Assembly (NCBI GenBank): GCA_902805865.1
Contig: CADCUK010000007.1
Span: forward strand, 1 to 54,703
Length of the DNA stretch: 54,703 nucleotides
DNA from: an uncultured Nocardioidaceae bacterium
GTDB lineage: Bacteria > Actinomycetota > Actinomycetes > Propionibacteriales > Nocardioidaceae
Direction: 5' to 3'
The notes under the pieces are model-generated. The model made no database searches. It was not told the origin of the DNA and worked only from the letters and a program-made list of their open reading frames with translations. Shown one piece after another: positions 9,217-16,355 of the stretch. How positions within the stretch are numbered: position 1 is the first letter of the stretch; every line of letters starts with the position of its first letter. Both the position numbers and the translations under genes were made by a program.

Positions 9217-9546
9217 ATGCGCATCCGCCGAGTGATCCTGGTCGCCGTCACCCCCCTGCTGCTGACGGCCTGTGGAGGCGACGAGCCACCCGTCCGCAGC
9301 AAGGACATCGAGCCCGGCCCGACCTGCGCGACGACCGGCACGATCGAGGCCAAGCCGGTCGCCGAGCTCGAGGCGGCCGTCGAGCCCTACCGGGAGCCGG
9401 GCGACAGCCTGCGGATCGCGGAGCGGTTCGGCAGCACCGCTGAGGTCGAGCTGAGCGGCGACGGCCAGAACGAGCTCCCGACGACCGTGAGCCTGGTGAA
9501 GACCGGCCGGGGCTGGGTCGTGACAGCCGTGGTGCGCTGTGGATAG
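9217..9546 (+). CDS. Small lipoprotein, function unknown
   Basis: 109 residues from the ATG at 9217 (a GTG at 9205, overlapping the M13 stop, is the alternative). Seen: MRIRRV basic start, hydrophobic segment and the lipobox LLTAC, followed by a soluble domain with two cysteines and the ending GRGWVVTAVVRCG. Such short actinobacterial lipoproteins are often envelope stress or structural proteins; no domain is recognised. Its position directly after, or overlapping, the peptidase gene implies co-transcription. Confidence 0.75.
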   Translation: MRIRRVILVAVTPLLLTACGGDEPPVRSKDIEPGPTCATTGTIEAKPVAELEAAVEPYREPGDSLRIAERFGSTAEVELSGDGQNELPTTVSLVKTGRGWVVTAVVRCG

Positions 9547-9552
9547 CCCCGT

Positions 9553-9586
9553 GAAGGGTGGGTAAGGGGCGAAGGGTGGGTAAGGG
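9553..9586. repeat. Two direct copies of GAAGGGTGGGTAAGGG
   Basis: The same 16-mer occurs at 9553-9568 and 9571-9586, directly between the lipoprotein stop and the start at 9593. Each copy contains an AAGGG that could act as a weak ribosome site. It may be a simple duplication or a tandem protein-binding site. Confidence 0.8.
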
Positions 9587-9592
9587 CAGCCC

Positions 9593-11167
9593 ATGAAGTG
9601 GACCAGCGCTCTGAAGTACGCCCCCGCAGCCGCCGTCGCCGGGCTGGCAGCCAAGGACCTCACCCAGAAGCAGCACGCGATCCTGCGCAACTTCCCGGTG
9701 GTCGGCCACTTCCGCTACTGGCTCGAGGCGATCGGGCCGGAGCTGCGGCAGTACCTCTTCACCGACAACAACGACGAGCGCCCGTTCAGCCGCGACCAGC
9801 GGAGCTGGATCTACGCCTCGTCGAAGATGCAGAACAACTACTTCGGGTTCGGCACCGACAACGACGTCGAGCACACCGAGGGCTACCCGATCATCAAGCA
9901 CCGGACGTTCGCCGACGTGGTGCCGGCCTCCAACCCGAAGTCCGGTGAGGAGACCCCGCTGCCGTCGGCGAAGATCCTCGGCGGGCCGCGCGATCGCGCC
10001 AAGAAGTTCCGCCCGGACTCGCTGGTGAACATCTCGGCGATGAGCTTCGGCTCCCTGTCCAGGCAGGCGGTCGAGGCCCTGAACCGCGGTGCCGCGATGG
10101 CCGGTTGCATGCACAACACCGGGGAGGGCGGCATCTCCGCCTACCACCGCAACGGTGGCGACCTGATCTTCCAGATCGGCACGGCCTACTTCGGCTGCCG
10201 TGACGAGCAGGGCCGGTTCGACATGGAGCGGCTGAAGGACCTGGTCGAGTCGGGGCCGGTGAAGGCGATCGAGGTCAAGCTGAGCCAGGGCGCCAAGCCC
10301 GGCCTCGGCGGGCACCTCCCGGGCGCCAAGGTGTCGCCGGAGATCGCCGAGATCCGTGGCATCCCCGAGGGCAAGGACTGCATCAGCCCCTCACGGCACG
10401 CGGAGTTCTCCGACGTCGACAGCATGCTCGACTGGGTCGAGCTGATCGCCGCCGAGACCGGGCTGCCGGTGGGCATCAAGTCCGCGGTCGGCGACCACGT
10501 CTTCTGGGAGCAGCTGGTCGCGTACATGGCACGCGGCGACCGGGGAGTCGACTTCATCACGATCGACGGCGGTGAGGGCGGCACGGGGGCAGCGCCGCTG
10601 GTCTTCTCCGACTCCGTCTCGTTGCCCTTCCGGGTGGGGTTCAGCCGCGTCTACTCGGCCTTCGCGGAGGCCGGGATCACCCAGGACGTGACGTTCATCG
10701 GCGCCGGCAAGCTCGGCCTCCCGGACAACGCCATCGTGGCGATGGCACTGGGCTGCGACATGCTGAACGTGGCCCGTGAGCCGATGTTCGCGGTCGGCTG
10801 CATCCAGGCCCAGAAGTGCCACACCGACCACTGCCCCACAGGCGTGGCCACGCAGGACCCATGGCTGTCGCACGGGCTGGACCCGACCTCGAAGTCGGTG
10901 CGGGTCGCGAACTACGTCAAGACCCTCCGGCGCGACCTGCTCAAGGTCGCGGAGTCGTGCGGCGTCGCGCATCCGGCGCTCATCGACGTCGACGACATCG
11001 AGATCCTCTTCGGCACCAACTCCGCCAAGCCCCTGCACGAGGTGTACGGCTACCACCCTGGCTGGGGGTCGGTCTCCGAGGAGCAGAAGAAGGCGATCAC
11101 GAGCATCATGACGTTCTCCGCCCCGGAGGGCGACTCCGCGCAGCCGTCGGCGGACGCCCAGCGTTAG
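9593..11167 (+). CDS. FMN-binding glutamate synthase family protein
   Basis: 524 residues. Seen: an N-terminal hydrophobic patch, then the glutamate synthase central FMN barrel: SLVNISAMSFGSLS, HNTGEGGIS, KLSQGAKPGLGGHLP, ITIDGGEGGTGAAP and the 3Fe-4S cysteine set C-x5-C-x4-C (Cys403, Cys409, Cys414, in CIQAQKCHTDHCPTG). Known: this stand-alone family lacks the glutaminase domain of GltB, so it cannot generate ammonia from glutamine; its true reaction is usually unassigned. ATG start 9593. Convergent with the EgtC-like gene across a hairpin. Confidence 0.9.
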   Translation: MKWTSALKYAPAAAVAGLAAKDLTQKQHAILRNFPVVGHFRYWLEAIGPELRQYLFTDNNDERPFSRDQRSWIYASSKMQNNYFGFGTDNDVEHTEGYPIIKHRTFADVVPASNPKSGEETPLPSAKILGGPRDRAKKFRPDSLVNISAMSFGSLSRQAVEALNRGAAMAGCMHNTGEGGISAYHRNGGDLIFQIGTAYFGCRDEQGRFDMERLKDLVESGPVKAIEVKLSQGAKPGLGGHLPGAKVSPEIAEIRGIPEGKDCISPSRHAEFSDVDSMLDWVELIAAETGLPVGIKSAVGDHVFWEQLVAYMARGDRGVDFITIDGGEGGTGAAPLVFSDSVSLPFRVGFSRVYSAFAEAGITQDVTFIGAGKLGLPDNAIVAMALGCDMLNVAREPMFAVGCIQAQKCHTDHCPTGVATQDPWLSHGLDPTSKSVRVANYVKTLRRDLLKVAESCGVAHPALIDVDDIEILFGTNSAKPLHEVYGYHPGWGSVSEEQKKAITSIMTFSAPEGDSAQPSADAQR

Positions 11168-11178
11168 ACACCGGCGCC

Positions 11179-11256
11179 GGTGGTCGAGGAGCGAACCCTT
11201 CGAGACGCCGCCTTCGGCGGCTCCTCAGGAACCACGCAGTGAGCGTCTCGAGACCC
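11179..11256. repeat. Actinobacterial intergenic repeat remnant with nested hairpins, likely bidirectional terminator
   Basis: The element opens with GGTGGTCGAGGAGCGAA and closes with GAGCGTCTCGAGACC, an arrangement I recognise from dispersed Nocardioides-type repeats. Inside are arms CGAGACGC (11201-11208) and GCGTCTCG (11243-11250), and a tight hairpin GCCGCC-TTC-GGCGGC (11207-11221). It lies exactly between two convergent genes, so it may end transcription both ways, though there is no U-rich tract. Family identity is from memory. Confidence 0.6.
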
Positions 11257-11269
11257 CGCCATGTGACAG

Positions 11270-12007
11270 TCAGAGCTCGAGCGGGGTGAGCGTCAGCCCC
11301 TGCTCGTTGGCCTCGACGAGCACGCCCTCGGGCACCTCGAACCAGTCCGGGTCGTCGTCGTACGGCTCCGAGGCGACGCTGACGCCGTTGTCCTTCTCCA
11401 GGACCCAGAGCCGCTCGCCGTACGTCGTGCCGGCGATGCTCCGGCCGTCCACGGCCAGCATGTTCAACCGGCCGCCGCCGACGGTGACGACCTCGCGGAT
11501 CACCTCGACGAGCGCCGCGCCCAGCGGCGTGCCGGCGGTCCAGCGGGACGCGGCGAGGCCGAACATCAGCGCCGAGTCGACCGGGGCCGCAGCTTCCGGG
11601 ATGTCGAGCGTGCGGTCGTAGAGCGTCCGCCGGGCGCTGTGCCAGTCAGCGACCCCGCCGTTGTGGCTGAAGAGCCATCGACCCTGGGCGAACGGCGCCA
11701 CCACGGACTCGTCGTGCGCGAAGCTGGTGGTGTCGGACCTGACCGCGCCGAGGATGCAGGTGCTGGCGATCGTGGGAGCCAGCGAGGCGAACGACGCGTC
11801 GGTCCAGATCGGCTGGGCCCGGCGGTAGCGGACCGGCTCCTCGCGACCGAGCGCGTACCAACCGGCGCCGAACCCGTCGGCGTTGACGACGCCGTGCAGC
11901 TGGGTGCGGGCCGACCAGGGCTGGGTCCCCAGCGACTGCGGCGGGTCGAGCAGCAGGCTCTGCAGAAGGACCGGCTCGCCGACGTAGGCGAGGTGCCGCG
12001 AGCTCAC
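11270..12007 (-). CDS. EgtC-like class II glutamine amidotransferase without the N-terminal cysteine
   Basis: 245 residues. Overall sequence follows EgtC, the gamma-glutamyl hydrolase of ergothioneine synthesis: RHLAYVG start, LLLDPPQSL, NADGFGAGWY, AVRSDTTSFAHDESVVAPF and FSHNGGVADW. Known: EgtC begins Met-Cys-Arg-His, and the processed Cys is the Ntn nucleophile. Here the GTG start gives Met-Ser-Ser-Arg-His, so the cysteine is replaced by serine with one added residue. No in-frame Cys is reachable from another plausible start. No egtA, egtB, egtD or egtE lies nearby. It follows the glutathione peroxidase gene by 13 bp. It may be inactive, use Ser, or have another job. Confidence 0.82.
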   Translation of the reverse strand: MSSRHLAYVGEPVLLQSLLLDPPQSLGTQPWSARTQLHGVVNADGFGAGWYALGREEPVRYRRAQPIWTDASFASLAPTIASTCILGAVRSDTTSFAHDESVVAPFAQGRWLFSHNGGVADWHSARRTLYDRTLDIPEAAAPVDSALMFGLAASRWTAGTPLGAALVEVIREVVTVGGGRLNMLAVDGRSIAGTTYGERLWVLEKDNGVSVASEPYDDDPDWFEVPEGVLVEANEQGLTLTPLEL

Positions 12008-12020
12008 CGGACGCTCCCGC

Positions 12021-12512
12021 TCACACCTGCAGGACGTACTCGATCGCCTCCATGACAGCCGGGTCGTCCGGCTCGGTGCCGGGGCCGAACCGGGCCATCG
12101 GCGTGCCGTCGGCCTTGATCACGAACTTCTCGAAGTTCCAGGTCACGTCGCCCGGGTCGCCGCCCGCGACCGGCACGAGGGTGAGCTCCTCGAAGAGCGG
12201 GTGACGGCCGGCGCCGTTGACGTCGACCTTCTCGGTCATCGGGAACGTCACGCCGTACGTCGAGGAGCAGAACTCGGCGATCTCCTCCGCCGAGCCCGGC
12301 TCCTGCCCGCCGAACTGGTTGCACGGGACACCGACGACCGTGAACCCACGCGGGGCGTAGCGCTCGTGCAGCTCCTCGAGCTTGGAGTACTGCGGCGTGA
12401 GGCCGCACTTGGAGGCGACGTTCACGACGAGCGCGGGGCGGCCACCGGTGATCTCACCGAGCGTGGCCGCAGTGCCGTCGAGGCGACCGATGGGGAGTTC
12501 GAGGATGCTCAT
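12021..12512 (-). CDS. Glutathione peroxidase-type thiol peroxidase
   Basis: 163 residues, normal length. Seen: NVASKCGLTPQY with peroxidatic Cys36, PCNQFGGQEPG (Cys64, Gln70) and TWNFEKF (Trp125, Asn126), completing the Cys-Gln-Trp-Asn active-site tetrad. Cys rather than selenocysteine is encoded. An additional Cys82 (EFCSSTYG) sits where Gpx-type enzymes using thioredoxin place the resolving cysteine, so reduction by thioredoxin or mycoredoxin is more likely than glutathione, which actinobacteria generally lack. First gene of a unit with the EgtC-like gene. Confidence 0.93.
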   Translation of the reverse strand: MSILELPIGRLDGTAATLGEITGGRPALVVNVASKCGLTPQYSKLEELHERYAPRGFTVVGVPCNQFGGQEPGSAEEIAEFCSSTYGVTFPMTEKVDVNGAGRHPLFEELTLVPVAGGDPGDVTWNFEKFVIKADGTPMARFGPGTEPDDPAVMEAIEYVLQV

Positions 12513-12530
12513 GCGGCCAACGGTAGCCAG

Positions 12531-13091
12531 TCACGCCTCACGCCCGCCGACCCCCAGCGCCGAGGCAGCCATCGCGCCGAGCAGCTCGGCCATCTCCGGC
12601 TCGGACAGGAACGTGCTGTGCGGGGTTGAGTTGATGAGCCCGAAGGACGCGTGCGCCATGGCCCGGCCCCGTGGGGCGTCGAGCTGGGGGTGCAGGGCGA
12701 GGATGTGCTCGACCCAGAGCTCGACGTACTCCCGCTGCAGCGTGCGGACCCGCTCGCGTGCGTCGTCGGGGAGCGAGGACCAGTCCCGGTCCTGAACGAC
12801 GATCAACGCGCGGTTGTGCAGCGCGAAGTCGACGTGCCACGTCACGAGCGCCCGGAGTGCGTCTTCCGGGGAGGCTGCTGCCGCCGCCCGTGAGCGCCCG
12901 ACGTCGAGGAGCTCCTCGCTGATCGAGACGAGCATCTCGGCGAGCATGGCGTCCTTGGCCGGGAAGTGCCGGTAGAGCGCCGGACCGCTCACCCCGCACG
13001 CAGCGCCGAGGTCGGACATCGAGACCCCGTGGAAACCCCGCGCGGCGAACAGCTCTGCCGCTCGGCCGAGGATCTCGTGGCGCCGGGACAT
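12531..13091 (-). CDS. TetR-family repressor, predicted regulator of the leucine catabolic operon
   Basis: 186 residues from the ATG at 13091; an ATG at 13112 inside the operator would add 7 residues. Seen: N-terminal helix-turn-helix (ILGRAAELFAARGFHGVSM, then LGAACGVSGPALYRHFPAKD) and a helical ligand domain. A TAACCT -10 hexamer (13104-13099 on the - strand) ends 7 bases before the start, so the mRNA is likely leaderless, and it overlaps the palindromic site at 13101-13116. The same site, better conserved, lies before the acyl-CoA carboxylase operon at 25990. Known: a TetR (BkaR) controls a comparable accD1/accA1 leucine locus in mycobacteria. Autoregulation and control of that operon are inferred. 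Confidence 0.92.
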   Translation of the reverse strand: MSRRHEILGRAAELFAARGFHGVSMSDLGAACGVSGPALYRHFPAKDAMLAEMLVSISEELLDVGRSRAAAAASPEDALRALVTWHVDFALHNRALIVVQDRDWSSLPDDARERVRTLQREYVELWVEHILALHPQLDAPRGRAMAHASFGLINSTPHSTFLSEPEMAELLGAMAASALGVGGREA

Positions 13092-13100
13092 GCGGCTCAG

Positions 13101-13116
13101 GTTAGCGATCATTAAC
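13101..13116. promoter_or_regulatory. Predicted TetR operator between the repressor and deacetylase genes
   Basis: GTTAGCGATCATTAAC is an imperfect palindrome centred on GATC, 14 of 16 bases identical to the core GTTAATGATCATTAAC of the 28-bp palindrome at 25960-25987. It overlaps the -10 of the tetR gene and lies 17 bp upstream of the divergent deacetylase ATG at 13133, so one bound repressor could affect both directions. Confidence 0.75.
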
Positions 13117-13132
13117 GTGGCAGGCTCCCGCC

Positions 13133-14245
13133 ATGGTCACGGCAGCGCTGCGACGGACGGGTTTCGTCTGCGACGAGAGCTACTTCGCCCACCGCACGGA
13201 CGAGGGGCTGGGGCCGTGGGTGGCACCGGGTTCGGCGTTCGAGACCCCGGAGGGGAAGCGCCGGATCCGTGACCTCGCGGTGGCAACCGGGCTGGCGTCC
13301 GAGCTGGTCCCGGTGATGCCGTCCCCGCTCGGTCGCAAGGACTGCCTGCGCTTCCACACCCCCGCCTATCTCGACAGGCTCCGGGAGCTGTCGAGCGGCG
13401 CAGGTGGCAACGCCGGTGAGGAGACGTGGTTCGGACCGGGGTCCTACGAGATCGCGCTGCTGTCCGCCGGAGGGACGTACGCCGCCGTGCGCGCCGTCGT
13501 GGCCGGTGAGGTCGACAACGCCTACGCGCTGGTGCGACCGCCGGGCCACCACGCCGAGCGTGACTGGGGCCGCGGCTACTGCATGCTGGCGAACGTCGCT
13601 CTCGCGGTGATGAAGGCCCGTGCCGAGCTCGGCGTCGGCCGGGTCGCGGTCGTCGACTGGGACGTGCACCACGGCAACGGCACCGAGCAGGCCTTCTACG
13701 ACGACCCGGAGACGCTGACGATCTCGCTGCACCAGGAGCACCTGTACCCGAGGGACAGCGGGTTCCTCCCCGACCGCGGTGAGGGCGCCGGGCTGGGCAC
13801 GAACCTGAACGTCCCCCTGCCTGCCGGGAGCGGACGCGGCGCCTACCTCGCCGCGTTCGACCGGGTCGTGGAGCCCGCCGTCCGCCGGTTCCGTCCCGAC
13901 CTGCTCGTGGTGGCCTCGGGGTTCGATGCGGGCGCGCTGGACCCGCTCGGCCGGATGATGCTGTCGGCCGGCGCCTACGGCGAGCTCACGGCGCGCCTGG
14001 TGGGGCTCGCCGACGAGCTCTGCGGCGGCCGGCTCGCGATGTCCCACGAGGGCGGCTACTCGGAGCTGCACGCGCCGTTCTGCGGGCTGCGGGTCCTCGA
14101 GGCGATGTCCGGGGCGTCGACCGGGATCGAGGACCCCTTCGACTTCATCTCCGAGTACGGCGGCCAGCGGCTGACCGACCACCAGTCCGCGGCCGTCGAC
14201 GAGGCCGTCCGGATGCACGGGCTCGACGGCGCGGACAGCTCCTGA
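13133..14245 (+). CDS. Histone deacetylase-fold hydrolase (class II HDAC / acetylpolyamine amidohydrolase type)
   Basis: 370 residues. Seen: RPPGHHAERD with the catalytic His pair (His139, His140), DWDVHHGNGTE with Asp177 and His179 as zinc ligands, SGFDAG with the third ligand Asp265, and a late SHEGGYSE motif. All catalytic residues are present. Known: bacterial members remove acetyl or longer acyl groups from polyamines, lysines or amides. It is divergent from the TetR gene with only 41 bp between starts and the operator in that gap, so acyl-CoA-linked control is plausible. Substrate not determinable here. Confidence 0.92.
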   Translation: MVTAALRRTGFVCDESYFAHRTDEGLGPWVAPGSAFETPEGKRRIRDLAVATGLASELVPVMPSPLGRKDCLRFHTPAYLDRLRELSSGAGGNAGEETWFGPGSYEIALLSAGGTYAAVRAVVAGEVDNAYALVRPPGHHAERDWGRGYCMLANVALAVMKARAELGVGRVAVVDWDVHHGNGTEQAFYDDPETLTISLHQEHLYPRDSGFLPDRGEGAGLGTNLNVPLPAGSGRGAYLAAFDRVVEPAVRRFRPDLLVVASGFDAGALDPLGRMMLSAGAYGELTARLVGLADELCGGRLAMSHEGGYSELHAPFCGLRVLEAMSGASTGIEDPFDFISEYGGQRLTDHQSAAVDEAVRMHGLDGADSS

Positions 14246-14250
14246 AGCCT

Positions 14251-14529
14251 TCAGGCGGTCGACAGCAGGTCGGCTGCGAGCCACTCCTCGACGGTCGCCC
14301 ACACACCGGGTCGCAGCTCCGCGGCGTACACGACCCGTCCCTCCCACCGGCCGGACGCGTCCTTGCGCCACTCCAGGAGGAGACCGGGCCTGGTCGGTCC
14401 GGCGTCGACCGGTGCCCGGACCCAGCAGTGCTTTCCCGGCCCTGCGCCTCGCGGCTCGGCCGACGCGGGTTCCGGCGGACGGGCTCCCGGGCGCGTTCGT
14501 GCGTGCAGCGGCACCCCACCTCGTCCCAT
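14251..14529 (-). CDS. Small conserved actinobacterial protein, function unknown
   Basis: 92 residues. Features: Pro/Arg-rich N-terminus, then a compact block beginning KHCWVRAP, LLLEWRKDASGRWEGRVVYA, and ending EEWLAADLLSTA. I have an impression that similar short proteins lie near translesion-synthesis genes in other actinobacteria, but I cannot confirm that here. The start is the ATG at 14529; a LexA-like sequence lies 16-31 bp upstream of it. It is convergent with the deacetylase gene, 5 bp apart. Confidence 0.7.
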   Translation of the reverse strand: MGRGGVPLHARTRPGARPPEPASAEPRGAGPGKHCWVRAPVDAGPTRPGLLLEWRKDASGRWEGRVVYAAELRPGVWATVEEWLAADLLSTA

Positions 14530-14544
14530 CCCGCCTGCCACGAA

Positions 14545-14560
14545 TAGAACATACGTCCGA
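14545..14560 (-). promoter_or_regulatory. Possible LexA (SOS) box
   Basis: On the - strand it reads TCGGACGTATGTTCTA. The actinobacterial LexA consensus is TCGAAC-N4-GTTCGA; this matches 10 of 12 fixed positions with the correct 4-base spacer. It sits just upstream of the small gene at 14529 and also within the promoter region of the divergent gene at 14605. Two mismatches leave it uncertain. Confidence 0.45.
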
Positions 14561-14604
14561 ACGCCGTCGGTTGTCCTGGCCGGGTGGCGAGGCAGGATGT
14601 CAGC

Positions 14605-14904
14605 GTGCCCGACGAGACCCCGCTGGACGACCGGCCGCTGACCCGGCCCGCCCGGCAGCGGCTGCCGGAGGACCAACCGGGACGCGACCGGATCCTGGCG
14701 GCGCACGCCCGCGCGATCGAGGCGGGGGAGAGCATGTACGCGGACCCCGTGAGCGGCCTGTACGTGCTGACCGCGCGCTACCTCGCCGACCGGGGCAGCT
14801 GCTGCGGACGGGGGTGCCGCCACTGCCCGTACGTGCGGGACGCGGCTGTCAACCAGGCCGGGAACGAGGTCGTGGACGAGGCCGGCGGGGAGCCACCGGC
14901 CTAG
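14605..14904 (+). CDS. DUF5522-type cysteine-rich small protein
   Basis: 99 residues from the GTG at 14605, preceded by AGGA 7 bases upstream; a GTG at 14584 would add 7 residues. Seen: a helical N-terminal half (RILAAHARAIEAGE), the block YADPVSGLYVLTARYLADRG, and the cysteine cluster SCCGRGCRHCPYV, which could bind zinc or an iron-sulfur centre. This matches the DUF5522 family as I know it, widespread and of unknown function. The stop TAG forms part of the -10 element (TAGAGT) of the next gene. Confidence 0.82.
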   Translation: MPDETPLDDRPLTRPARQRLPEDQPGRDRILAAHARAIEAGESMYADPVSGLYVLTARYLADRGSCCGRGCRHCPYVRDAAVNQAGNEVVDEAGGEPPA

Positions 14905-14913
14905 AGTCCCAGC

Positions 14914-16302
14914 ATGAGTCTCGACATGGGCCCCCGGCTGTCGCGTCGCGCCGGCCTGGTCGCCCTCGGCGTGGTGCTGCTCGCCACCGGCGCCGGCGTC
15001 GGCGGTGTGCTGCTCACGCGCGGTCCGGAGTGCCCGGTGGAGCTGACCGAGCTCGAGCGCGACCTCGGTGAGCTCGTCGGCGTCGAGGAGCTCGCGCCGG
15101 AGGGTTCGGTGGGCGAGGAGCGACAGCCCGTCATCGACGCGGTCGACGGGCTCGGTGGCCCCTTCGGTGACGTGGTCGCCGGACGGTTCTACCCCGAGGG
15201 CACGGCGCCTCCGGTGCTGGTGCCCTTCGGCGACGACGTCGTGCTGGCCAGCGTCGTGCCCGAGGAGGGCGACTTCCTGTCGGTCGAGGTGCCCGAGGGC
15301 TCGGTGCGCTGGGGCCGTGGCTACGACGGTGGGGCAGCCCGCGGGGGCCTGGTGGGGGACGCCTTCGTCACGCTCGTCGGCGGTCCACGGCCGGCGGTCG
15401 TCGCCCTGGACTCCGACGACGGTGACGAGCAGGCCTGTGCCGCGGTGCCGGTCGCCGGCGAGTCGGGCGACGTCGCCACGCTGCTCACGGACCAGGCCGC
15501 GACCGACGTGGTCGTCGTCGCCGGCCCGCCTGCCGCCCCGGTGACCCTGTCGCGGATCTCGCCGCTCGATGGCGAGGTCACCTGGGACCGCGAGCTGACC
15601 GGCCTGGCCGAGGCGGGCTCCCTCACCGTCGTCGATGAGACCGTGGTCGTGGGAAGGATCGAGGCGGACCCGGTGCGGCTCGCCGACATGGCAGCTGCCG
15701 GAGGGATCGGCACCCCGATGATCCGGGCGTACTCGCTGGAGGACGGCGCGGAGAGCTGGAGCTACCCCGCGCCCGCCGACTTCGGCTCCACGGCCGCGCT
15801 GGTGGTCGGGAACGAGCCGGGCACCGACCGGCTCGTCGTGCTCACCGCGGACCAGAGTCGCTCGGGGTCGTCCATGGCGACGGTGGCACGGCTGGTCGCC
15901 CTCGACGCCGAGGGGTCGGAGAGCTGGAGGACCCGTCTGGGGGCGGGGTACTGGAGTGCGTCCCTCGCGGGCGACCTGGTGATCGTCCAGGGCGCGGCTC
16001 GCGACGGCGGTGCGCAGCTGCTGGCGTACTCCCTCGCGGACGGCTCCCTGCAGTGGTCCGTGAAGTCGGCAGAGCTGCCGTCGCTGGGTGAGCAGCCGCG
16101 GACGAACTTCGGCACCGGCACCACGGTCGGCGAGGACTACGTCGTCCCGGCGCCCAACGGGCTGCTCCTGGTCGATCCGGCTACCGGCGACGCGGAGCAG
16201 CTGGACACCACGGTGCCGGTCGAGCAGGTCTTCGTCGCGGGCGACCACCTCCTGCTGCGCACGAGGGACGCCCTGCTGGTGCTCGAGCACGACGCGTCCT
16301 GA
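14914..16302 (+). CDS. Membrane-anchored PQQ-like beta-propeller protein
   Basis: 462 residues. An N-terminal transmembrane anchor (about residues 12-34) is followed by an extracellular domain with repeated four-stranded blade motifs: VALDSDDGDE, SPLDGEVTWDREL, YSLEDGAESWSYP, ALDAEGSESWRT, YSLADGSLQWS and VDPATGDAEQL. These D-G-x-x-x-W units are the PQQ-like/WD propeller pattern; no PQQ-enzyme catalytic residues are evident, so a scaffold or binding role is likelier. A TAGAGT -10 at 14902-14907 ends 6 bases before the ATG: leaderless. Confidence 0.83.
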   Translation: MSLDMGPRLSRRAGLVALGVVLLATGAGVGGVLLTRGPECPVELTELERDLGELVGVEELAPEGSVGEERQPVIDAVDGLGGPFGDVVAGRFYPEGTAPPVLVPFGDDVVLASVVPEEGDFLSVEVPEGSVRWGRGYDGGAARGGLVGDAFVTLVGGPRPAVVALDSDDGDEQACAAVPVAGESGDVATLLTDQAATDVVVVAGPPAAPVTLSRISPLDGEVTWDRELTGLAEAGSLTVVDETVVVGRIEADPVRLADMAAAGGIGTPMIRAYSLEDGAESWSYPAPADFGSTAALVVGNEPGTDRLVVLTADQSRSGSSMATVARLVALDAEGSESWRTRLGAGYWSASLAGDLVIVQGAARDGGAQLLAYSLADGSLQWSVKSAELPSLGEQPRTNFGTGTTVGEDYVVPAPNGLLLVDPATGDAEQLDTTVPVEQVFVAGDHLLLRTRDALLVLEHDAS

Positions 16303-16355
16303 ACGGTCGCCGACCGGCCGCCCGTTCTGTCGCTGTCGCCGTGTAGGAATGGTCC

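Noticed and set aside
11179-11256. Attachment site or mobile-element boundary
   Set aside because: No integrase, tRNA gene or flanking direct repeats, and genes on both sides look native.
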